Positions 1 through 7,210 of a stretch of 8,707 bases of DNA are shown piece by piece. Each line of letters starts with the position of its first letter. The first letter of the stretch is position 1. This DNA comes from an uncultured archaeon (GTDB taxonomy: Archaea > Nanobdellota > Nanobdellia > Pacearchaeales > GW2011-AR1). The stretch lies in assembly GCA_903873955.1 (NCBI GenBank), contig CAIQQL010000096.1, positions 1 through 8,707 of the forward strand, given 5' to 3'. Made by a program: the position numbers and the translations under genes. The notes beneath the pieces are model-generated. The model had not been told where the DNA came from, did not search any database, and was given only the letters and a program-made list of their open reading frames with translations.

Positions 1-3000
1 CTTATTTTTTTAATCTCACTAATTTGTCCGATGGGCAGTATTTCTTTAATGCGACTGCATATGACTCACTGGGAAATTCTTTTTCAACAGAAACAAGAAA
101 TGTTACCTTTTACTATCAAGAATGCCCAGTTTGGAATGACATTACTTATCCTAACGGGATTTTTGAACCTAATAACGCTTCGCTGTTAGGCACTCATGTT
201 AACACCTTCAGCATATGGTTTAAGAATCTTACAATTATTCCTTCTGATACTCTTGCTTGTACTTTAAATCTTCCAAATAATGGTATCAAAACTATCAGTG
301 TTACTGGGCTTTCTTTGAATACGAGCCTTTATGCACTTAATTATACTCTTCAGGCAAGTGATCCTATTGTATATGATCAGAACGCAAGTTATTTGCCATG
401 GATTATCAAGAACTGTACGATTGTCAATAGCGGTATTACTGCTTGTGTTAGAACGACCCATGGTCGTGTTTATGTCCATAGTCCTACTTATTGGATGGAT
501 AGTGAAATAACGCGTGCAGTAGCCTGTCAGGGTACACCTTTCCTTTATTTTAACAACTCTGCTTCATGCGAATATGCAAAAGATACTGTTTTTGCATTAC
601 GTATGCGTACAGGAAATAATGTTAATTCATCTTGCTATAATATAAATGCTTTCAACACTACTGATCCTCTTTGTCAGGGTCTTTTCTTCCCAGGATATGA
701 ATCAACGGCTTATTTCAATAACCTTTCTGGAGCCGCTTATTCTGCAATGACTGATGATCCTAATGGATATACTAATTTCACTGTCTCTTTAGGGTCAGGT
801 TTGTATACCACTGCAGTATCTTACTCTCGTTATGTCAATGCCTCTAAAGGAAATCTAAAAATACGTATTGTACAAGGTCTTGTAAATAAAACGTTTTCAT
901 TTACCGTTTATAATCTTACTAACGTACAAAGTGCTAATGTTTATGGAAACAATACTGGTGCAGGCGCATTTGCTTTGACCAATGCAGGAAATGGGACCTG
1001 GAATATTGCCAATAATCGATTCGACTATAACTTTGTTGGTACTCTAGACTTTGTGTTTAATGTCACGTTTAATCAATCTTTTGATGAGGTGAGACAACTT
1101 TATCTTGTCATTTCCTATACTGATGCCAATAATCAGGGAAACCCTGTTTTGTTCCCGGTTAATTTCAGTTCCAGTATCGGATTGTATAACCAGAAAGAAG
1201 GCGAAACGAGTCCTGCGGCTACTGAATATGGGGGGACGTGTGGTGATAGTGCAAATAATGACTTTAATTATCTCTTCTTTGGTAACTGGACGAATAGTTA
1301 TGACTGTTTTGACGTCAATTGCCATCTGAAGTCAGGTAATCCTAGTCAGACTAATGAATTTGGAAGCGGCAGAAGCGGGCTTTGCAATTATATCCAGGAA
1401 CTCAATTGTACTGATGGTTACGATAACAATTATGATGGCCTAACTGACTGCCATGACTCTGCTTGCTTCAAAAATAGCTCTTCAGGATGCCCTGCAAACG
1501 AGACCATCTGCAATGATGGAATCAATAATGACTGGGATTATGCTTTATGTGGAAGTAATCTCTCCGCTTGCCTTAAATTGAATAGCACAGGACAGAAATG
1601 GGATACCTTACATCAGTTTAATGTAACTGATTGTCTTGATTCGGATTGTAACGGCCGCGTTGGTGGAAGTAGTTCTGATCAACTCTGTAACTATCAATAC
1701 GAGCTAAATTGTTCTGACAATTTCAATAATGATGCGATGCAGCTTAAAGATTGTGAACTGCTGTCTGTTGCCAATAGCACCACAATGCCTACTCCTGATA
1801 ATGCTGAATATGACTGCACTAATTTCTGTCGCTTACATAATACTTCCAAAGAGCAGGGAAATCAGTGCTTTGATAATATTGATAATGACTGGGATGCATT
1901 AATAATTACAGGTCCTTATTCTGACCAATACACTATAAATAACACTGGAGGAATTGATTGCAGATGGGGCGGTAATTTCAGCATTGGTCAAAATTATCAT
2001 CCCGATCCTGATTGTAATGGGCAGTATAACAGCAAGGGTCAACAGTGCCAACTTGGTATGGAGACTAATTGCTCGGATGGATTTGACAATGCATTCAGTG
2101 CTGATGCAGGAGCTAACTATCCTAGAGCGGGATGGTCGAGAGCTCCTCTTGCTTATCAAGCTTATTATAACCAGTCGTATGTATTTAGTGGGGATTATGA
2201 TAACTATGCCTGTAAGATTTATGGATCAAATGTCTCCTCAAGTGAATCCGCTAATGGATTACATCCTGAATGGTGCTTTGATGGCATTGACAACAATCTT
2301 GATGCCTATTACTTCAATGGAACCGGCTTTGCGAAGAATGCTTCAACTGGAGTTGATTGTGCTGACCCTTCCTGCACGGGCGTTGCTAATCCTGCGAATC
2401 CTGCTCAGGTCTGTCTTTCAACAGAGTATAACATTAGTCTTCCTTTTTTCCAATCTCTCTCAAATCCAGGGATGTATTGCATGGATGGGATAGACAATGA
2501 TGGGAATGCTTGGAAAGGTTGGCCATTAGGAGGTACTGACTGTCGTGACCCTGCATGCAATAAACAGTTTAATCTGTGCAATATCACTACTTGTTATGAT
2601 TATGAGAATGTGACCTGGAACTCTTGTGCTGATGGAATTGACAACAATTATGATATGCCTACTCCTCTCATTGACTGCCAAGATCCTTCCTGTGTCGGGA
2701 TGATTGGGTCTTTGACTGGTGCAACTTGCCAAAGAGCAACTGAGACAACTTGTAATGATGGGTTTGATAATAATAACAATACCCTTGTTGATTGTGCTGA
2801 TCATGCCTCGTGTGATGGGCGAGTTGGAAGCTTAATTGACAACCAGAGTGTGTTCTGCCGTGCTACGGAATCAACTTTGCAAGATTGCTATGATGGGTTT
2901 GATAATGACGCCAATGGTGTTTTTGACTGTATGGATTCTAGCTGCAATTCAGCTTGTAATCTTTCTACTATCTCCGGGAGCACTCCAATTTCCTTACCTG

Positions 3001-4535
3001 TTTTATCGGGTTCTATTTCTCTTAATGGAATCAGTTCCTCGGTCGCTCGTGTATTACAATCAACCACTGAAGTAAGGATGAATAACTGGTATTCAATATC
3101 CTTCCAAGGTGGTGCAGGAGCTCAAAACACCATCTGGTTTCTAGGAGACGCCACTCGGGGAATCTTCAATAATGATTCACTCAATGATAGTTCGGCCTAC
3201 TTGTCCGATATTGACAATGCTACATTCATTTTAAAGAAAGAAAATGCGGGATGGTCTTTAACTTCGACTGCTTCTCACTCTTCAGGTTATCGTGTTACTT
3301 TCAATATCCAATCAGTTGCTCTGTTGTCCTCACGTACTTTTGAGCTGACTTATTCTGAGTCTAATGGGTCTCTTATCTCCTTAAATAATCCTATTAGCTA
3401 TGCCGTGAGAGAAAATCTTCCTCCATTGGTTACACAAGTACAGTTAGTCCCTCGTAGCGGGAACCTTTCTGTCGGTTCGCGAGCATTTGTCCGTGCAAAT
3501 ATAACTGATAATAATGCTCTGGGACTTTGCTCATTTGTCGTATATAACTCCTCAGCCGTCTTCCTAAGGACAAATTCTACCTCGTGTACGGCTAACTTTA
3601 TTCCAACCCTTTCAGGCGTCTACAATGTAAATGTTACTCCCATAGACTATTATTCAAATCTGGGCACCACAGTAACTCTACCTTATGTCATAAATCTCAT
3701 GCCTGTTCCTGTTTCTGTCACATTGAACAAACTCGTGCCTTTCTACAATGCCTCGAATGCGGGAGATACTGTCGCAATTAACGCCAGCTTCACAGTCCCT
3801 GCTGGAGATTCTTTGGGAAGTTGCATATTTGTTGCGCAAAACGACACTGGAGAGGTTGCTTTAGGCAATGCACCTGCTGTAGGAAATACCTGTTTTGCTC
3901 CGTCACTTTCAGTAACTCCTCTCCTAGATGGGAATTATCGAATTTTTGCTCGTGTATTGGAAACAAGCCATAATATGCTTGTGAACAGTAACACTACCTC
4001 TCTTTTTGAATGTCGTAAGGCGGAGGGAATTTGCATCTTTGCCGATTTTGACAGTAGTGGAAAACCAAATATGTGCGAAGTGAGTATTGCAAATGGAACT
4101 CTCAACCTTTCAGATTCCCTTGCTTCTGGAACGATTAATTGGAATGTAACTTATTTACCTGTAGCGAACCTAAATGCATCTGGAAATGTCTATGGAGCAG
4201 ATAATTCCACACTTTATTCTATAAGAATTAATTCCCCATCTCCAACTACTGCGTATGATGTATACATCAAAGCTGATGGGGATCTCATAGACCGATCAAC
4301 TGGAAGCATACTCAGTCTTGCTAATGAAACCTTTGCATTTGACACTGCCTACTCTGACTTTACCCCCACTGCGATGTATGCACTCTCTACATCCTATCAG
4401 CGCATAGGTGACGCCTTTTCAAGTAGTGGAGTTCGTTACCTTAGATTTTATCTGAATGTCTCATCTAAGCAGCCTATCGGTCTTTATATCAACAACTTGA
4501 GCATCAAAGCAATACCTAGCGGAGGTGTACCTTAA
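1..4535 (+). CDS. Giant secreted surface protein with Ig-like segments and Cys/Asp-rich repeats (5' end outside window)
   Basis: The frame is open from the first base, so the true start and any signal peptide lie upstream. The TTG at 24 sits inside an Ig-like motif (LSDGQYFFNATAYDSLGNS) and is not a start. Numbering from that codon, residues 1-35 end an Ig/cadherin-like domain, and about 36-400 are Thr/Asn-rich beta-strand-like sequence with about eight cysteines. Residues 406-978 carry about eleven C-x-D-G-x-D-N repeats. Then follow Ig-like segments (one starting near NLPPLVTQVQL) and a final domain ending GLYINNLSIKAIPSGG. I count about 65 N-x-S/T sequons, which points to an extracellular N-glycosylated protein. 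There is no C-terminal transmembrane helix, so it is released, held by partners, or anchored by its unseen N-terminus. The stop overlaps the next start (TAATG), so the two are probably co-translated. A structural or adhesive S-layer-type role is inference; no catalytic motif was seen. Confidence 0.88.
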   Translation, partial: YFFNLTNLSDGQYFFNATAYDSLGNSFSTETRNVTFYYQECPVWNDITYPNGIFEPNNASLLGTHVNTFSIWFKNLTIIPSDTLACTLNLPNNGIKTISVTGLSLNTSLYALNYTLQASDPIVYDQNASYLPWIIKNCTIVNSGITACVRTTHGRVYVHSPTYWMDSEITRAVACQGTPFLYFNNSASCEYAKDTVFALRMRTGNNVNSSCYNINAFNTTDPLCQGLFFPGYESTAYFNNLSGAAYSAMTDDPNGYTNFTVSLGSGLYTTAVSYSRYVNASKGNLKIRIVQGLVNKTFSFTVYNLTNVQSANVYGNNTGAGAFALTNAGNGTWNIANNRFDYNFVGTLDFVFNVTFNQSFDEVRQLYLVISYTDANNQGNPVLFPVNFSSSIGLYNQKEGETSPAATEYGGTCGDSANNDFNYLFFGNWTNSYDCFDVNCHLKSGNPSQTNEFGSGRSGLCNYIQELNCTDGYDNNYDGLTDCHDSACFKNSSSGCPANETICNDGINNDWDYALCGSNLSACLKLNSTGQKWDTLHQFNVTDCLDSDCNGRVGGSSSDQLCNYQYELNCSDNFNNDAMQLKDCELLSVANSTTMPTPDNAEYDCTNFCRLHNTSKEQGNQCFDNIDNDWDALIITGPYSDQYTINNTGGIDCRWGGNFSIGQNYHPDPDCNGQYNSKGQQCQLGMETNCSDGFDNAFSADAGANYPRAGWSRAPLAYQAYYNQSYVFSGDYDNYACKIYGSNVSSSESANGLHPEWCFDGIDNNLDAYYFNGTGFAKNASTGVDCADPSCTGVANPANPAQVCLSTEYNISLPFFQSLSNPGMYCMDGIDNDGNAWKGWPLGGTDCRDPACNKQFNLCNITTCYDYENVTWNSCADGIDNNYDMPTPLIDCQDPSCVGMIGSLTGATCQRATETTCNDGFDNNNNTLVDCADHASCDGRVGSLIDNQSVFCRATESTLQDCYDGFDNDANGVFDCMDSSCNSACNLSTISGSTPISLPVLSGSISLNGISSSVARVLQSTTEVRMNNWYSISFQGGAGAQNTIWFLGDATRGIFNNDSLNDSSAYLSDIDNATFILKKENAGWSLTSTASHSSGYRVTFNIQSVALLSSRTFELTYSESNGSLISLNNPISYAVRENLPPLVTQVQLVPRSGNLSVGSRAFVRANITDNNALGLCSFVVYNSSAVFLRTNSTSCTANFIPTLSGVYNVNVTPIDYYSNLGTTVTLPYVINLMPVPVSVTLNKLVPFYNASNAGDTVAINASFTVPAGDSLGSCIFVAQNDTGEVALGNAPAVGNTCFAPSLSVTPLLDGNYRIFARVLETSHNMLVNSNTTSLFECRKAEGICIFADFDSSGKPNMCEVSIANGTLNLSDSLASGTINWNVTYLPVANLNASGNVYGADNSTLYSIRINSPSPTTAYDVYIKADGDLIDRSTGSILSLANETFAFDTAYSDFTPTAMYALSTSYQRIGDAFSSSGVRYLRFYLNVSSKQPIGLYINNLSIKAIPSGGVP
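1239..2957 (+). repeat. Array of about 11 Cys/Asp-rich coding repeats, C-x-D-G-x-D-N ... D-C-x-D-x-x-C
   Basis: Units begin at cysteine codons 1239, 1407, 1509, 1710, 1866, 2070, 2274, 2478, 2625, 2751 and 2886. The clearest are units 2, 8, 9, 10 and 11. Each opens with an acidic loop (CTDGYDNNYD, CFDGIDNNLD, CMDGIDNDGN), then a variable spacer, then D-C-x-D-x-x-C, often N/D-G, and a fourth cysteine followed after about three residues by Glu before the next unit. Unit 4 is degenerate, and units 5 and 6 have long spacers. D-x-D-x-D-G-type loops are typical calcium ligands, and the paired cysteines could form disulfides under oxidising conditions. Calcium binding is therefore likely but inferred. 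The pattern resembles Asp/Cys repeats in other archaeal and bacterial surface proteins; I cannot name a family with certainty. Confidence 0.85.
4521..4527 (+). promoter_or_regulatory. Strong Shine-Dalgarno for the membrane hairpin gene
   Basis: GGAGGTG lies inside the last codons of the giant surface protein, 7 nt before the ATG at 4535. With the TAATG stop/start overlap, it fixes the start and suggests translational coupling. Confidence 0.85.
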
Positions 4536-4996
4536 TGGCATATCAGCGTTATATCAAAGTTGGAGGTAAGCTTTATGGTCCCTACTTCTATGAAAGTAAA
4601 CGGGAAGGTGATAAAGTGGTGAGCACTTATATTAAACCTAAAGAACTTGCAACTAAGATTCCTTCAGTCAGTGTTGCACAAAAATCAAATCAAAAGAAGT
4701 GGTGGCAATTTTGGAGACCTTTTGTCATGATCATTGTATTGGGTTTGCTATTTTCTTTGACTCTGCATCCTTCTTCTCCTACTACTGGAATGGTGGTTTC
4801 TACGGCGCATCCTGTTCAAGACCTTTTCTTAGTCTTTATAATCGGTATTTTCTCAGCGCTGATTCTTTATGTCTTTATTGTGTTTAGAGACAAACGTGAA
4901 AAAAAGAGGGATGCACAAATCCGCAAGACTATTGAATCTATTCTTCATGACTATCGAAAAAGTGGGCTTTCATTGGAGGGAGATCCAGATGACTAA
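4535..4996 (+). CDS. Small two-helix membrane protein with YGPY-type N-terminal head
   Basis: A 153-residue protein of unknown function. Residues 1-55 are a soluble basic head with the motif RYIKVGGKLYGPYFYESKR, then VVSTYI. This resembles the short G-K-x-(Y/H)-G-P-Y-x-Y beta-hairpin seen in small proteins of the DUF6788 kind, but without the cysteines that many of those carry. A K/W/R-rich collar (KKWWQFWRP, 54-62) precedes helix 1 (about 63-77). A short loop is followed by helix 2 (about 97-117) and a charged tail (RDKREKKRDAQIRK) ending GDPDD. Positive charges on both outer flanks predict a hairpin with both termini in the cytoplasm. The ATG overlaps the preceding stop and has a perfect ribosome binding site. 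Lying between two surface proteins, it may help export, assembly or anchoring; that is inference from position only. Confidence 0.85.
   Translation: MAYQRYIKVGGKLYGPYFYESKREGDKVVSTYIKPKELATKIPSVSVAQKSNQKKWWQFWRPFVMIIVLGLLFSLTLHPSSPTTGMVVSTAHPVQDLFLVFIIGIFSALILYVFIVFRDKREKKRDAQIRKTIESILHDYRKSGLSLEGDPDD
4975..4979 (+). promoter_or_regulatory. Shine-Dalgarno-like GGAGG before the alternative start at 4989
   Basis: GGAGG lies 9 nt before an ATG at 4989 that is in frame with the anchored surface protein and overlaps the hairpin gene's stop by 8 nt (ATGACTAA). It supports an alternative long form (739 aa) with a 35-residue charged N-terminal extension. It also encodes part of the hairpin protein's C-terminus, so it may be coincidental. 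Confidence 0.45.
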
Positions 4997-5047
4997 ATTG
5001 CATTCTAATACTCGGGAGGCAGATTCATTCTTGCTGATGGACACATA

Positions 5048-5055
5048 TTTAAATA
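5048..5055 (+). promoter_or_regulatory. Archaeal TATA box for the anchored surface protein gene
   Basis: TTTAAATA matches the archaeal TATA consensus. A start site about 25 nt downstream of its centre would fall near 5075-5078, just before the ribosome binding site at 5081 and giving a leader of about 17 nt to the ATG at 5094. This favours an internal promoter and the 5094 start. Confidence 0.5.
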
Positions 5056-5071
5056 CTAGAAATTATCTAGT
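5055..5071. repeat. 17-bp inverted repeat, possible operator
   Basis: ACTAGAAATTATCTAGT has perfect 6-bp arms around a 5-nt centre. It begins at the last base of the TATA box and ends before the predicted start site, where an archaeal repressor would block polymerase recruitment. The operator role is inference. In AT-rich DNA a 6-bp dyad can arise by chance. Confidence 0.4.
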
Positions 5072-5080
5072 TGTCGATAA

Positions 5081-5088
5081 GGAAAGGA
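5081..5088 (+). promoter_or_regulatory. Ribosome binding site before the 5094 start
   Basis: The purine-rich GGAAAGGA, with AGGA 5 nt before the ATG at 5094, supports that ATG. It is weaker than GGAGG at 4975 but is paired with a start that places the signal peptide at the N-terminus. Confidence 0.6.
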
Positions 5089-5093
5089 AGAGT

Positions 5094-7208
5094 ATGGCTA
5101 CTAAATGGGTGATAAAACAAATTTCTTTAATTGTAGTGTTGTTTTTCTTACTTTTACTTGCAGGTTTCCCTTTAGTAAGTTCAATTTACTGTAATGTCAA
5201 GGGATGTGTCTATTTGGGATCGACTGCCACAAAGGCTCCACTGGGCACCATTGTTAATGCGACGATAAACAATTCCGGGACTTTGACTATGCTTAGTACA
5301 TCTACTGTTAGCAATCCTACCTGCGGAGGTGGTGCTACAAATTATTATGCCCTCGGTTATAATGACGTGCAATGCGGTTCAAGCGGACTCGCTATCTCTA
5401 TTATCGCCTATAACCAGACTCATTATGGTGTGAATTTTAGTACTTCAATCCTTGACGGGACGAATAGGTCTGATATCTTTGTATTAACCCATTGGCCAGT
5501 TTATGCCGCCCCTACCCTTGCCAATGCTGCCCCAACGTCTAATTATGTTTATACTCCCTCGGCAGTGAATCTAACTGTCAATGTCTCTTCAGGTTCGGGG
5601 TCAATTTCTAATGTTGTCCTTTCTTCTAATCATAGTGGGAGTTGGAGAAACTATACTTGGAGCGGAGGTGATGTTGCCAATAGTGGCAGTATCTTTCTTT
5701 ACCCATTACCCTCTTTACCTGCTGGGACTGGCTTTAGTTATTACTGGTCTGCTAATAATAGTAATTTTCAAAGTAATTCGACGCAAATAATATCTTTGAG
5801 TATTCTTCGTGCGAATTCCACCCTTAATGCTTATCTCAACGGAAACTTTGCGAATGTTAGTGCGCAATTTCGTAATTATAGTGTTAATGTGACTGCAGTT
5901 GCAACTGGAGGATCTCTAGCGGTTTTTGTAAATGGTACTCCGATAGTTCTCGGTATAAACTACTTCTTGTCATCTGGATATTATCTCTATGACTTTAATG
6001 TCACTGGAGGCCAAAATTATACCGATATGCATACGAGCTTATTTGTCAATCTGACTATGGACCTGATTTTCCCTTCATTGGACCTTCCGTTGTTGGTCAG
6101 TAATCTTTCTACTATCTCAAGTAGCGCAGTAAATATCAGTTTTAATGCGAGCGAACCTGTAAATGTTACTGTCCTTTATGGTAAAGACCGGAATCTTTCA
6201 TTACAATCCTGGAATTCAGCTTTTGGAGACAATACCTCAGTATATCTCCCAGGCCTTGATGCTTCTACTTTTTACTATTATAATCTCTCTATTTGCGATC
6301 AAGCAGGTAATTGTGTCATGAACGGTACTTATAACTTCACTAGTGCTGCATATCTCCCTTCTGGAGGGGGTGGTGGAGGCGGTGGTGGCGGCAATACTGG
6401 ATATGGATCACAAACGGGTGAAACCTTCGATATTCGGCCAAGTACTGTCCAAGTTTCATTAGCCCAAGGTCAGACTAAACAAATTATCATTCTTGTAAAG
6501 AACAATCGGGACATTCCTATCAGTATAGATCTCAGTTCATTTAATCTAGATGAATTTATCACTCTTCCTTTAAGCAAGGTAACGATAAATCCAAATGAAA
6601 CCAAACAGTTCATCTATTACTTTAGCGCTAAGTCTGATGCAGTGCCTTCCCTTCATGAGGGCAAGATCATTTATAGATATGGCTCCGGATTCAAGGAAAT
6701 TCCTGTGTCGTTAGATGTCTCTTCCAAAATCTCTCTTCTTGATTTACGTCTATCCTTAAAGGGCAAGACAGTTAATGTTGGAGACAAACTTATCAGTGAG
6801 GTCACGCTTTTCAAGGAAGGAGAGTCTAACAAAGGCTATGTGACCCTCCTCTGGGAGATTCATGACAGTGCTAATACTACCGTCTATAGTTCTGAAGAAA
6901 AGGTTGCGGTACAAAATCAGCTATCATTTATCAAGACTATTCAACTGCCTGCCCGGATAACTCCTGGGAACTACGTCCTTTACGCTCGTGCGACCTATCA
7001 AGACAAGGTCAAGAGTAACTCCCAATGGTTTTCAGTTGTTGCTCTGAGACCTGCCCCTACCTTAGTTGACTATTGGTGGATTCTTCTAGCAGGAGGTCTT
7101 GTAGCTGCAGTATTAGGGGTGTTATATCTACGATCCAAACGAAATCCTTATCTACGCAGTACTCCTGTCTCCTTTGTAAAGAATAAACTCAAAACAAGAA
7201 AAAGATAG
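5094..7208 (+). CDS. Membrane-anchored sequon-rich surface protein with Gly10 linker
   Basis: This is a 704-residue type I membrane protein (739 if the ATG at 4989 is used). Residues 1-30 form a signal peptide: lysines at 4 and 8, then a hydrophobic core at about 10-28. Residues about 31-140 (CNVKGCVYLGS ... LTHWPVY) resemble a carboxypeptidase-regulatory-like or Cna-B-like beta domain. Ig-like sequence follows, and about 334-418 looks fibronectin-III-like (NISFNASEPVNVTVLYG ... ICDQAGNC). Ten glycines (424-433) form a linker. Residues about 438-540 resemble an NPNETK-type Ig fold, and about 541-650 a CARDB-like stalk. A transmembrane helix (about 661-681) and basic tail (RSKR, KNKLKTRKR) end the protein. 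All six cysteines and 28 of 30 sequons precede the glycine linker. I chose 5094 for the signal peptide, ribosome binding site and TATA box. It could be an anchored receptor or scaffold for the secreted giant protein; that is inference. Confidence 0.88.
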   Translation: MATKWVIKQISLIVVLFFLLLLAGFPLVSSIYCNVKGCVYLGSTATKAPLGTIVNATINNSGTLTMLSTSTVSNPTCGGGATNYYALGYNDVQCGSSGLAISIIAYNQTHYGVNFSTSILDGTNRSDIFVLTHWPVYAAPTLANAAPTSNYVYTPSAVNLTVNVSSGSGSISNVVLSSNHSGSWRNYTWSGGDVANSGSIFLYPLPSLPAGTGFSYYWSANNSNFQSNSTQIISLSILRANSTLNAYLNGNFANVSAQFRNYSVNVTAVATGGSLAVFVNGTPIVLGINYFLSSGYYLYDFNVTGGQNYTDMHTSLFVNLTMDLIFPSLDLPLLVSNLSTISSSAVNISFNASEPVNVTVLYGKDRNLSLQSWNSAFGDNTSVYLPGLDASTFYYYNLSICDQAGNCVMNGTYNFTSAAYLPSGGGGGGGGGGNTGYGSQTGETFDIRPSTVQVSLAQGQTKQIIILVKNNRDIPISIDLSSFNLDEFITLPLSKVTINPNETKQFIYYFSAKSDAVPSLHEGKIIYRYGSGFKEIPVSLDVSSKISLLDLRLSLKGKTVNVGDKLISEVTLFKEGESNKGYVTLLWEIHDSANTTVYSSEEKVAVQNQLSFIKTIQLPARITPGNYVLYARATYQDKVKSNSQWFSVVALRPAPTLVDYWWILLAGGLVAAVLGVLYLRSKRNPYLRSTPVSFVKNKLKTRKR
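6363..6392 (+). repeat. Ten-glycine linker coding tract
   Basis: Ten consecutive glycine codons with mixed third bases (GGA, GGG, GGT, GGC) follow LPS and precede NTGYGSQTG. The codon mixture suggests selection for a flexible protein linker and not simple slippage. It separates the glycosylation-prone ectodomain from the membrane-proximal part. Confidence 0.85.
7191..7203 (-). terminator. U-rich terminator candidate for the radical SAM transcript
   Basis: Read on the minus strand, TTTTTCTTGTTTT begins 8 nt after the radical SAM stop. Archaeal polymerase terminates at oligo-T without needing a hairpin. It lies inside the 3' end of the convergent surface gene, where the plus strand encodes the lysine-rich tail, so coding for lysines also explains the run. 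Confidence 0.45.
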
Positions 7209-7210
7209 TC

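Noticed and set aside
24..26. TTG as the start of the giant surface protein
   Set aside because: The frame is open upstream to the window edge and the upstream codons (YFFNLTN) continue the same Ig-like motif, so the gene is truncated by the window.
1899..2159. Minus-strand 86-codon open frame
   Set aside because: Antisense to the repeat array, Ile/Ser-rich shadow with no start signal; the same holds for the minus frames at 264-479, 1044-1325, 2405-2587 and 2526-2804.
1954..2493. 179-codon open frame inside the repeat array
   Set aside because: It lies wholly within the strongly supported repeat frame, has low-complexity Ile/Leu/Met composition and no ribosome binding site. It is an alternate reading of the repeated Asp/Asn codons.
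4869..4988. GTG at 4869 as the start of the anchored surface protein
   Set aside because: This would overlap the hairpin gene by 128 nt in another frame with no start signal; the two later ATGs each have a ribosome binding site.
5581..5790. Possible small membrane protein of 69 residues
   Set aside because: Its hydrophobic stretch and RRK end are tempting, but it lies out of frame inside the anchored surface protein, lacks a ribosome binding site, and the host frame shows clear sequon and domain structure there.
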